Shown here one piece after another: positions 1 to 6,913 of a stretch of 8,626 nucleotides of DNA. The notes under the pieces are model-generated. The model saw nothing but the letters and a program-made list of their open reading frames with translations, was not told where the DNA came from and ran no database searches. Source of the DNA: CAZCBJ01 sp964496705. GTDB taxonomy: Bacteria; Chloroflexota; Anaerolineae; Anaerolineales; Anaerolineaceae. A program made the translations under genes and the position numbers. Positions within the stretch are counted from its first letter, which is position 1, and each line of letters starts with the position of its first letter. Location: contig CAZCBJ010000173.1 of NCBI GenBank assembly GCA_964496705.1, forward strand, positions 1-8,626, in the 5' to 3' direction.

Positions 1-93
1 GCGATGGACCGGCGGGATGAGCCCAATCCGCTCGTAAAAGCGCAGCGTATCCGGCGAAATGCCATACCGTTCACTGACCTGTGCAATTTTCAT
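1..93 (-). CDS. MerR-family transcriptional regulator, N-terminal fragment
   Basis: The first 31 codons are present and the rest lies beyond the left edge. The protein starts MKIAQVSERYGIS and continues with TLRFYERIGLIPP, which is the classic MerR winged helix-turn-helix signature (helix-turn-helix, then the R-[FY]-YE-x-[IL]-GL wing). MerR proteins are dimeric DNA-binding regulators that untwist promoters with overlong 19-bp spacers. A purine-rich ribosome site (AGAGGTG) lies a few bases before the ATG, which supports this start. The effector-binding C-terminal part is missing, so the inducer (metal, aldehyde, drug, oxidant) cannot be assigned. The operator directly upstream suggests autoregulation. 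The family call is very secure and the subfamily is open. Confidence 0.93.
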   Translation of the reverse strand, partial: MKIAQVSERYGISPDTLRFYERIGLIPPVHR

Positions 94-112
94 TCATTCA
101 CCTCTGCGCAGT

Positions 113-143
113 AGTGTATCACCTGGAGTCTACTCCAAGTCAA
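113..143 (-). promoter_or_regulatory. MerR-type operator/promoter upstream of the MerR gene
   Basis: Read on the minus strand, there is a -35 hexamer TTGACT (138-143), a 19-bp spacer (119-137) and a -10 hexamer TACACT (113-118). The spacer holds the dyad GGAGT-CT-ACTCC (125-136), which extends imperfectly to 122-139. A 19-bp spacer filled by an inverted repeat is the hallmark of MerR-regulated promoters, and the TTGGAGT...ACTCCA half-sites resemble those of the AdhR/NmlR-like branch. The ATG is 20 bp past the -10 element, so the regulator very probably controls its own gene. Confidence 0.85.
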
Positions 144-237
144 GGGTTTTTTCCAAATCAATCATCCGGCTTTGTTCGCCGTTATGACGTACTCGGCAGG
201 GGGCGGATTTGGAGTCAAAACAAGTTGGATTGTGTAT

Positions 238-1407
238 TTACGCCGTTCTCCCCTCCGCCAGTCGGCGCAGCGCCTGGCGCGAGTCGGGCAGTCCGTAGAA
301 GTAGGAGAACAGATTGGTGGGGAGTTCCCATGCCCGCTCTGCGGCGGCAATTGCGCGCAGGATCAATCGCACGCGGTCGGTGTGTAATTTCCAGGATGGG
401 ATGGGGTGCTCGTGCAGGAAGAAATTGCCCTCCTCGCGCATATCGTAGCTGATCATTTGCTGCCAGTGCCTGTGATGCTGCTCGGGGTCAATCAAGGCGT
501 GGCACAAGAGTCCTCGCGCCAGCAGGTTTGCCTGTTCGCCTGTGATCCCTGGTAAGGCGAGCAGGCCAAGCAACGGCACTGGATCCGGTAACCGCGCCAG
601 GTCGCGGACGATGTTCTCCTGGTGGATCGAAGGCTGCTCCTCGGTCCAGTGCATGGGTGGGCCGGGCTGCAGGAATTCATGGGCCAGCAATTCCCCAACC
701 TGCGGCGAGAGCAGCTCTTCCTGCATTGGTTGGAAGCGTCCCACCAGCTCAACCGAAGCCCGCGCTGCGCCCACCCGCACCGCGTGGGATGGGTGCCTCT
801 CGACCATCGCGCGCAGTTCCGGCGCATACTGCTTCCTGAGCGGGAAACGCGGCCATTCCAGTGAGCCAAACAATTTCTTCAGGCAGTGCAGCGTGCTGAT
901 TTGCAGCGCTTCTTCCCTCTCCTGGTGGATGTGCGCCAACAGGGTTGGAATCAATTGTTCTGAATCATCGCTCATGTACTGGAGCAGCTCGCCAGCCGCC
1001 AGCCGCTCGTCGCGGTCGCCGCGCGCCAGCAGAACCAGGTACAGGTCCAGTCCGGCCCGCAGCGCGGCGTAGGTTTGAACGCACAGATCCATCATGTGTA
1101 CCGACTGCGCACCCGATTCGGCGATATACATTCCCTGTCCGGAAAGGTGGCGCATCAGCTCGGCTTTTCCCGGCGCGCCATCCATCGCCAGCACCTCCAG
1201 GCAGAACGGGATAATCAGCGGGGTGGTGTCGTAGATATCGCCAAAATCCTGCCCTGTCCCCAGCAAAAACCCTCGTGCCTGCTCGCGCACCTCGTCGTCT
1301 GGCGACAGCAGGTCGCGAATCGCGCGCGGGATATCGTCATGCTTATGGATGGGGTAAGTGTGATAGCCGAGACCGTTCCAGTCAATGGAGTCAAGGGTAG
1401 AGAACAT
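238..1407 (-). CDS. HEAT-like helical-repeat protein, function unknown
   Basis: This is a 389-residue protein without signal peptide or membrane helix. It opens with MFSTLDSIDWNGLGYHTYP followed by DDIPRAIRDLLSPDDEVREQA. An IDW start followed by an amphipathic helix pair about loss of a 'few units per repeat' is typical of HEAT-repeat-like proteins seen in actinobacterial and chloroflexal genomes. Helical pairs recur through the middle (about residues 120-230: LLARGDRDERLAAGELLQYM, then EEALQISTLHCLKKLF, then SHAVRVGAARASVELV). Such scaffolds normally bind proteins and no catalytic motif is visible. The ATG at 1407 is preceded only by a weak purine site. The gene lies 106 bp downstream of the STAND/WD40 gene on the same strand, so the two may be co-transcribed. 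The repeat-fold call is moderately secure and the role is unknown. Confidence 0.7.
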   Translation of the reverse strand: MFSTLDSIDWNGLGYHTYPIHKHDDIPRAIRDLLSPDDEVREQARGFLLGTGQDFGDIYDTTPLIIPFCLEVLAMDGAPGKAELMRHLSGQGMYIAESGAQSVHMMDLCVQTYAALRAGLDLYLVLLARGDRDERLAAGELLQYMSDDSEQLIPTLLAHIHQEREEALQISTLHCLKKLFGSLEWPRFPLRKQYAPELRAMVERHPSHAVRVGAARASVELVGRFQPMQEELLSPQVGELLAHEFLQPGPPMHWTEEQPSIHQENIVRDLARLPDPVPLLGLLALPGITGEQANLLARGLLCHALIDPEQHHRHWQQMISYDMREEGNFFLHEHPIPSWKLHTDRVRLILRAIAAAERAWELPTNLFSYFYGLPDSRQALRRLAEGRTA

Positions 1408-1513
1408 GATCTGCCTGCGCTTTCATTATGGCATGGCCCTCTTATCTGAAAAGCATCCCTGGGTTGTTGAAAACCTCTCAGGTTAAGCGCATACTTACTC
1501 ATTCCTAGGTAAG

Positions 1514-4500
1514 TTATGGGCAAGTCGCGACATGCAAAAACTTCTGGCACTCTTCATTGGTCAATGTCCGCGTGAGTCGGGCTTTCGCGAGAAGGATCAA
1601 CTCATCCATCTGCAAGGCATAGATACGAATGTTCCCATCTGCTCCGGCGGTTGCCAGGTGTTTTCCGCCCGGACTGAACGAGACACCGAAAACATTGCTG
1701 GTGTTCCCATACAGGCTGAACAATTCCTTCCCGGCGTTTACATCCCATACTTTGGCAAGTCGGTCAAAGCCAGCAGAAGCCAGGCGCGAGCCGTCCTGGC
1801 TGAACGATAATCTCAACACCAACCCTGAATGTCCAGATAGCGCGGGCAGTTGCGCCCCTGTCTCCAGATTCCAGAGGTGAATATTGCCGTCCTGGTCGCC
1901 TGCTGCCAGCATCCTGCCGTCTAAATTTAGAGCCAGACCGTAAAGCTCTTTTCCCTCTCCAGAGAATGCTTTCACTTGCTCACCCGTCTTTGTGTCCCAT
2001 TGGTAGACGAATTCATCGTCAGCGGACGTGAATACAGTATTCCCATCGGGATGAAAAACAACGCCGGAAATCAACGCCATTGGCTGATGACCGCCAAACG
2101 TGGTGATCGCTTCTCCACTGCTCAGATCCCACACTTTTGCAGTTCCATCCCAGCTGGCTGAGGCGAGTCGGTTCGAATCTGCGCTGAAAGCCAACCCGAC
2201 GACCATGTTCGTATGACCTTTCAGAAGCGCAAGAATCTCTCCTGATCGGCTGTCCCAGATTGTCACCGTGCCATTGAGACTGCCTGTCGCTAAACGAGAT
2301 CCATCCGGGCTGTATGCCAATCCGCTGAAACCGCCGCCCGGGTCGCCACCTTCGGGAACATCCAGGTGCAATTCTCCCGTCTCGGCATCCCAAAATTTCA
2401 AAGATCCATCCACACTCGCGGAGGCGATTTGATTTCCATCCGGGCTGTAGGCAACATTCCAGACAATCGCCATGTGTCCTGGAATCGTCAGCCGTTCTCG
2501 CCCCGGGCTGGCGTCCCATATGCGCAGGCTGCCATCATAGGCGCCGGAGATAATTTGCTGACCATCCGGGCTGCCAGCAACGCTGATGACGGTGCTGGTG
2601 GGACCTGCCAGGATCAAGGTCTGCTGTCCAGAGGTTGCATCCCATGCCCGCACCGTGCCGTCCTGCCCCGCGGTAACCAGCCGTCCATCTGGGAGGAAAG
2701 TGATATCGTACACACCAGATTGGCGCGCCGGGTTGGATACAGGCGTGCCATCTTCTGCATTCCAGACCATGATCCTGCCATCATCGCTGGCAGCCGCCAG
2801 AAGCGCGCCGTCGTAACTGAAAGATAGGCTGTGAATAACACCGCCAAGCGTTCGGGTGAAGATTTGCGTACCATCCTCTGCATTCCATACCCAGACGATG
2901 CCTTCATCCCCAGCCGTGGCAATCAGCTTACCGTCCGGGCTGTAGGCAATTGCCTTCGCAGGAGCCACCTCATCTGCCGCCAGCCTGAGAACCTCACGTT
3001 GGGTACTCAAATCCCAGATCTTTGGGACGCCGTCCATATTTGCCACTGCCAGGCGCGAGCCATCTGGGCTGAAGCTGATTTGCCCCACACCCAGGTTATA
3101 GCCCATGCTTGTGCCGACAGATTGTCCGGATAGCCTGAAAAGTATTTCGCCACTGTTTGTGTCCCATAGAACCGCCTGGGTTAACCATGACGCAGCCAGC
3201 GTGCGCCCATCCGGGCTGAAAGCGACGTTCGATCCCCATTCGCCTGTCCCACCATCCAAGGTGCGCAAGAACTCACCCGAATTTGCCTCCCAAAGTTTGA
3301 CCGTGCCGTCGGCACCCATGCTGGCGAGCAACTTACCGTCCGGGCTGTAGGCAACATCTGGAACGCCTCCTTCGTGAGCGGGTATATGCTTCAGCAGGTG
3401 CATCTCAGGAATTGCCTGGTGTAGAGCGTTGCGGGCTTCAAGAGTATCCGCCTCATTCAGGCTTTGGATTGCCAGCAAGGCGCTGCGTTCAGGATCTACC
3501 TGTAGATTGTTGATCGCTGCCGCAGCCAGCTCACGAGAATTTGCCAGGTGATTGGCTTGAGTTGTTTGTTGCCAAAACAAGAGGGCTGTTGCCGCTAAAA
3601 CACCCGTCATCACTAAGGAGATCGTCAAATATACGGCTCGCTGTCGCAGGCGCCGGTTGGAGCGCACCTGGTCTTCTGCGCGGGCATGTTCTGTTTCGGC
3701 TAATCGTTGCGCAGTTTCCAATTCGCGCTGCCGCTGTGCTTCTCGCTCTAGGTTTTCCTTTTCAAACAGCGCTTGAGATGCATCGAGAAAATCCTGTTCC
3801 AGCAGGTTGACATCCTCAGGATGTGCCTGTGCCCATTCGACCGATTGAGCCAGACGTGTGCCGCGATATAAGACTCCAGGATCCCGACCCGAGGTATCCC
3901 ATTCCTGGGCTGTCTCAGTGAGACGGCGATGAAGCCGTAAACCTTCTCGGTCTTCCTCCAACCAGCCGCGCAGCGTAGGCCACTCACGTATCAATGCCTC
4001 GTGAGCTACTTCAGCTGTATTTTCACCGGTGGTGATCAGGCGGGCATCTGCCAGAGTGAGCAGCACTTCATTGGCCATATCCCGCTTATCTGGTCTTGAT
4101 ACCAGCTCTTCAATGCTGACCCTTCGCCGGGTATCAGCCATCGAAGTTTCTCCTCCCAACTCGGTCAGGCGCAAGAAAATCTGCCGGGCGACCTCGCGTT
4201 GCTCGGCCTCCAGCAGATCATAGAAGACTGACTCGGCAGTCTCGGCGATTGCCCCTCGAACACCGCCAGTCGTAGAATATCCGCTCAAGGTCATCGTCCG
4301 GCCGCGCCGCCGCTGCCAGGTAACCAGCAGCGCGTGTGAAAGTAGCGGCAGTGCACCCGGTTCTGGTATGTGTCCCGCATCCGCGCCTATGTCATGCAAG
4401 AGCGTATCGACTAATCCCGGCTCAAATTCCCAATGCCCACGCCGGGCTGGCTCCTCGATAGCCCTGCGCAGCTCTTCATTCGACATGGGAGCGATATATT

Positions 4501-5392
4501 CTTGATGTTGCGAAATAGCCTGGCGCAGCAGGTTGAACTGTGCGCATTGGGCGTAAAAATCTGCGCGCAGGGCAATGGCGATCATTCCTAACCCATCTTC
4601 CTGGCAGGCTGCAGACATCAGGTTGTCAACAAATGCGCTCTGTTCAGCCTCGTTCCGGCAAAGGGTGAATAATTCTTCAAATTGGTCGACGATTAAGATG
4701 GCATGGGCAGCGTTAACGGCGCGCGCCATACGGTTCAGGGAGTCGCTCAAGGCCAGGCGATTATGTGCCAGCTCATCCACGAATTTCCTCGCCGGTTGGC
4801 CTGGGTGGGTTTCTCGATACAGGCTGGCTGCCAGAGCTTCTAATGGGTGCATGGTGGGCGTCATGATGATGATTGGCCATGCGGAGGATTGCTGCTGCCA
4901 GCGCAGGGCGGGCACCAGGCCGGCACGCACCACGGATGATTTCCCGCTCCCTGAAGCGCCAATGATAGCCATGAAGCGCGGTACACAATCCAAACGCTCT
5001 GTGAGGCGCTCGAGAAGCAGGGTGGTCAATGTCTCCCTGCCAAAGAAAAGCTCGGCATCGCGTTCCTCGAAGTACTGCAGCCCTTTGTACGGAGGAAGCC
5101 CAGCGGCGGGTGCATCTTCTCTGCGCATGGTGGCAGCCAGCTCAAGCAGTCTTTCCGCCGCTTCCGGCTGATCTTCGATGTGCAGAGCGGGTAAAAAAAG
5201 AGCGGTCAGCGTTGCCAGATCGGGCATGCGCTCATTCTGTTCCAGGCGAGAAATCTGCGTATCACTGTAGTTGACTGCAATTGAAAGTTCGCGCTGGGTT
5301 AAGCCCGCCCGGCGGCGCAGATACTTGAGCAGATCACCGAAGGTAGTGAAGTGTTCCAGTGCTATTGTCATACTCGTTGTTGGCATATCCAT
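1514..5392 (-). CDS. XRE-HTH / STAND NTPase / transmembrane / WD40-repeat protein
   Basis: This is a 1292-residue multidomain signalling protein. Domains in order: a Cro/C1-type HTH at about 15-65 (LTQRELS...SDTQISRLEQNER); the PYKGLQYFEERDAELFFGRE entry motif of nSTAND1-type NTPases (101-120); Walker A GASGSGKS (145-152); Walker B ILIVDQFEE (232-240); ALRADFY (274-280); a helical/winged region with EVAHEALIREWP (461-472); a charged, probable coiled coil (about 535-583); one membrane helix (about 586-607); and fourteen WD40 repeats (about 672-1262). It ends in LTNEECQKFLH and a final CP. STAND proteins are nucleotide-dependent switches whose repeats usually sense a ligand. An Arg-rich stretch just before the membrane helix predicts the HTH and NTPase inside and the propellers outside. 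Met1 and Met3 are both possible starts. The domain calls are firm and the regulated genes are inferred. Confidence 0.92.
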   Translation of the reverse strand: MDMPTTSMTIALEHFTTFGDLLKYLRRRAGLTQRELSIAVNYSDTQISRLEQNERMPDLATLTALFLPALHIEDQPEAAERLLELAATMRREDAPAAGLPPYKGLQYFEERDAELFFGRETLTTLLLERLTERLDCVPRFMAIIGASGSGKSSVVRAGLVPALRWQQQSSAWPIIIMTPTMHPLEALAASLYRETHPGQPARKFVDELAHNRLALSDSLNRMARAVNAAHAILIVDQFEELFTLCRNEAEQSAFVDNLMSAACQEDGLGMIAIALRADFYAQCAQFNLLRQAISQHQEYIAPMSNEELRRAIEEPARRGHWEFEPGLVDTLLHDIGADAGHIPEPGALPLLSHALLVTWQRRRGRTMTLSGYSTTGGVRGAIAETAESVFYDLLEAEQREVARQIFLRLTELGGETSMADTRRRVSIEELVSRPDKRDMANEVLLTLADARLITTGENTAEVAHEALIREWPTLRGWLEEDREGLRLHRRLTETAQEWDTSGRDPGVLYRGTRLAQSVEWAQAHPEDVNLLEQDFLDASQALFEKENLEREAQRQRELETAQRLAETEHARAEDQVRSNRRLRQRAVYLTISLVMTGVLAATALLFWQQTTQANHLANSRELAAAAINNLQVDPERSALLAIQSLNEADTLEARNALHQAIPEMHLLKHIPAHEGGVPDVAYSPDGKLLASMGADGTVKLWEANSGEFLRTLDGGTGEWGSNVAFSPDGRTLAASWLTQAVLWDTNSGEILFRLSGQSVGTSMGYNLGVGQISFSPDGSRLAVANMDGVPKIWDLSTQREVLRLAADEVAPAKAIAYSPDGKLIATAGDEGIVWVWNAEDGTQIFTRTLGGVIHSLSFSYDGALLAAASDDGRIMVWNAEDGTPVSNPARQSGVYDITFLPDGRLVTAGQDGTVRAWDATSGQQTLILAGPTSTVISVAGSPDGQQIISGAYDGSLRIWDASPGRERLTIPGHMAIVWNVAYSPDGNQIASASVDGSLKFWDAETGELHLDVPEGGDPGGGFSGLAYSPDGSRLATGSLNGTVTIWDSRSGEILALLKGHTNMVVGLAFSADSNRLASASWDGTAKVWDLSSGEAITTFGGHQPMALISGVVFHPDGNTVFTSADDEFVYQWDTKTGEQVKAFSGEGKELYGLALNLDGRMLAAGDQDGNIHLWNLETGAQLPALSGHSGLVLRLSFSQDGSRLASAGFDRLAKVWDVNAGKELFSLYGNTSNVFGVSFSPGGKHLATAGADGNIRIYALQMDELILLAKARLTRTLTNEECQKFLHVATCP

Positions 5393-5403
5393 TCCCTTTC
5401 CCT
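5393..5403 (-). promoter_or_regulatory. Ribosome binding site of the STAND/WD40 gene (two possible starts)
   Basis: The minus strand reads AGGGAAAGGGA directly before the ATG at 5392. The distal AGGG is 7 nt from Met1, and the proximal AAGGGA is about 6 nt from the second ATG (5384-5386, Met3). Either start keeps the whole HTH, so the choice changes only two residues. Confidence 0.55.
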
Positions 5404-5440
5404 GAAAATAGTATAGATCAATTTTTCATGAATGGGGAAT

Positions 5441-5466
5441 TTGGCAATTTTTGTCAAATTTTGCAA
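5441..5466. promoter_or_regulatory. Three 10-bp-phased TTG(n)CAA palindromes, candidate operator
   Basis: TTGGCAA (5441-5447), TTGTCAA (5451-5457) and TTGCAA (5461-5466) begin at intervals of exactly 10 bp, so they sit on one face of the helix. An overlapping inverted repeat AATTTG...CAAATT spans 5438-5460. The cluster lies between the divergent STAND/WD40 and lipoprotein genes. It overlaps the candidate -35 of the lipoprotein and lies about 26 bp upstream of a TATACT -10-like hexamer (5410-5415, minus strand) facing the STAND gene. The likely binder is the XRE domain encoded next door, which is an inference. The motif and spacing are seen directly. Confidence 0.45.
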
Positions 5467-5490
5467 TACCAGTCGTGCTATGCTGATAAT
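5461..5490 (+). promoter_or_regulatory. Candidate promoter of the lipoprotein gene
   Basis: TTGCAA (5461-5466), an 18-bp spacer and GATAAT (5485-5490) match the sigma70 consensus at 4/6 and 5/6 positions. The start codon is 74 bp downstream, leaving a short leader. The -35 coincides with the third TTG(n)CAA palindrome, so a protein bound there would compete with polymerase or contact it. Confidence 0.4.
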
Positions 5491-5564
5491 CAGGCCGGTG
5501 TACATTTCGATCAACTGCCCGGCCAAAGGCAACTCATACGTCATTTGAAAAAGGAAAGAAGCAA

Positions 5565-6461
5565 ATGAAAATCCAATCGATGATTAAGATGATTGTTTTA
5601 GTTTCTATGCTGCTCATGCAAGGATGTGCTGCACCTGCCACACAATCTGCAGCCAACCAGCAAACACGGCAAAGTAAACAAAATACGAAAGTGGTTCTGA
5701 ACATGGTAAAACGCTTAAATGCAGGAGATGTGGAAGGATCGCTGGCTTATTTTGCCGATGATGCTGTGTTTTACCTCATGGGATTGCCATCAACCGGGAT
5801 AGAAATGTATAAAGGGAAGGAGCAAATCCGCTACGTTTGGCAGGATAGCGCAGACAACAATTTTAAATGGGAAGTGCAGATCGAATCTACCTACGGTGAC
5901 ATTGTAAACGTGCAATCAAAAACCTGGCACGACTTCACTCGCCAGTTGGAAGTCGCGCCGCTGCATTGGAGGGATGTCTATCAAGTGGTTGACGGCAAAA
6001 TAAAAACGTATGGCTCATGGCTCACAGAGGAGTCGCTCGCAAGGTTCAAACCGGCTTTTACCGCAGCCATACCGCCCGAGCCAACCGCCAAGCCGTTTTC
6101 TGGTACGCCTGGGTCTGAGCTGACTGTCACGATCGCCAGAGGCACCTGTACCACCGATGCCCCCTTGGCTTTGAAAGCTGGCGATGTGAAAGTAAACTGG
6201 ATCATACAGGATCAGGACAAAAGCAAGTATGCTCTGACGCTCTTCACGCTGGATGCGGATAAGGATATATTGGATCTCATGGTGGCAACGTATGGAACAC
6301 CACCGTCCTGGGGAGATATGATGCTCTATGATGAGCTTGGCCCGGGCGCAAGCAAAACCTATTCCATAAAGCTTGAGAATGGCCCCCTATACTTGATCTG
6401 CTGGTCAAAGCCTCCCGATCTGCCAATTGGAAATTCAGGGCCAATCCTGGTTGTAAAATAA
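5565..6461 (+). CDS. Lipoprotein with NTF2/SnoaL-like domain and C-terminal beta domain
   Basis: This is a 298-residue exported protein. A short lysine-containing N-terminus and hydrophobic core (7-18) lead to MQGC with the lipidated cysteine at 21, a slightly off-consensus lipobox. A Gln/Ser-rich spacer follows. Residues about 41-165 look like a SnoaL/NTF2-type alpha+beta barrel (VKRLNAGDVEGSLAYFADDA, a G-x-E-x-Y-KGKEQIR segment, then WRDVYQVVDGKIKTYGSW). This fold binds small ligands or acts as a dimer scaffold, and no catalytic set is evident. A Pro-rich linker (166-182) joins a beta-rich domain (183-298) with two cysteines (195, 279) that could form a disulfide. AAGGAAAG lies upstream of the ATG. 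It is transcribed divergently from the STAND/WD40 gene, which suggests shared control. The export and NTF2 calls are good; the function is unknown. Confidence 0.82.
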   Translation: MKIQSMIKMIVLVSMLLMQGCAAPATQSAANQQTRQSKQNTKVVLNMVKRLNAGDVEGSLAYFADDAVFYLMGLPSTGIEMYKGKEQIRYVWQDSADNNFKWEVQIESTYGDIVNVQSKTWHDFTRQLEVAPLHWRDVYQVVDGKIKTYGSWLTEESLARFKPAFTAAIPPEPTAKPFSGTPGSELTVTIARGTCTTDAPLALKAGDVKVNWIIQDQDKSKYALTLFTLDADKDILDLMVATYGTPPSWGDMMLYDELGPGASKTYSIKLENGPLYLICWSKPPDLPIGNSGPILVVK

Positions 6462-6660
6462 GTAGATGAGACAGTAATACCATTTCTGACCTAATGAATC
6501 TATCTATAAAGGCCGGTGTGCTTCCTCCGCAGAGTTGTGCACTGGCCTTGCTGTTTCTAAGGGCAACCCTCACACTTCTCGACTTGGATGAGACCTGGCA
6601 AAACTGCACCAAGAGAGAGCGCAAGGATTTGGTTCAATCCAGAATACCACTCCCACTTAC

Positions 6661-6777
6661 GCAGCATGGTTTTAGCGGAGAGGGTCGCGCAGCATCCTCG
6701 CAGCATGGTTTTAGCGGAGAGGGTCGCGCAGCATCCTCGCAGCATGGTTTTAGCGGAGAGGGTCGCGCAGCATCCTC
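6661..6777 (+). repeat. Three perfect tandem copies of a 39-bp unit
   Basis: Units run 6661-6699, 6700-6738 and 6739-6777 with no mismatch between them. Each starts GCAGCATGGTTTTAGCGGAG and ends GCGCAGCATCCTC. The heptamer GCAGCAT occurs twice per unit, 28 bp apart, so six times in the array. Because 39 is divisible by three, every reading frame repeats as a 13-residue block and stays open, which explains the spurious frames on both strands. Perfect identity implies recent expansion or ongoing homogenisation. Confidence 0.97.
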
Positions 6778-6782
6778 TCCGC
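6753..6782 (+). repeat. Perfect 9-bp hairpin at the right edge of the tandem array
   Basis: GCGGAGAGG (6753-6761) pairs perfectly with CCTCTCCGC (6774-6782) around a 12-nt loop. The first arm lies in the third 39-bp unit, and the second arm combines the unit's end with unique flanking sequence. No T run follows on either side, so it is not a typical intrinsic terminator. The inner units lack the full second arm. Confidence 0.6.
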
Positions 6783-6829
6783 AGTGAGTAGCAATGCCCG
6801 AACTAGCCCCAGGTTCATTGCTTAAGAGA

Positions 6830-6873
6830 CACGGAGATGGAGAAAGCGCTGCTCTTTAGCGCCTATCTCCGTG
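6830..6873. repeat. Palindromic element with 9-bp arms
   Basis: CACGGAGAT (6830-6838) and ATCTCCGTG (6865-6873) form a perfect 9-bp stem around a 26-nt interior. The interior can itself pair GCGC (6846-6849) with GCGC (6859-6862). It lies between two convergent operons, where a bidirectional terminator or a dispersed intergenic palindrome (REP or MITE-like) would be expected. No T tract is present, so a dispersed element is at least as likely. Confidence 0.55.
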
Positions 6874-6913
6874 CCTCCGCGTCACCCTGTCACCGAGTCT
6901 TACCCCGCCCTGA

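Larger units (their letters stand above)
6462..6913. other. Convergent intergenic region without a defensible gene
   Basis: The lipoprotein gene and the AbiE operon both point into this 452-bp stretch. Short open frames exist on both strands, but they are carried by the 39-bp tandem repeat and have no convincing ribosome site or family resemblance. The stretch holds the repeat array, a perfect hairpin at its end and a second palindrome, listed separately. I see no clear intrinsic terminator with a T tract for either flanking operon. Confidence 0.6.

Noticed and set aside
542..1072. 176-residue plus-strand frame and other frames within 238-1407
   Set aside because: They are shadows of the GC-rich HEAT-like gene with Ser/Arg-rich low-information translations.
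1472..1484. Small hairpin AACCT-GAG-AGGTT between the STAND and HEAT genes as a terminator
   Set aside because: The stem is only 5 bp and AT-rich, with just a few T residues after it. It is too weak to claim a transcription stop.
1215..1550. 111-residue minus-strand frame bridging the STAND and HEAT genes
   Set aside because: Most of it overlaps the HEAT gene in another frame and its sequence resembles no family.
4575..5171. 198-residue plus-strand frame
   Set aside because: It is antisense to the STAND NTPase core, whose Walker motifs are clear, and has no family resemblance.
6661..6777. CRISPR array
   Set aside because: The copies are directly adjacent with no spacers, and no cas gene is present.
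6753..6782. Intrinsic terminator at the array edge
   Set aside because: The stem is strong, but no T tract follows on either strand.
6494..6787. 97-residue plus-strand frame with three QHGFSGEGRAASS blocks, and overlapping repeat-bearing frames on both strands
   Set aside because: The 39-bp unit keeps all frames open, so several frames look equally repetitive. None has a clear ribosome site or recognisable fold.
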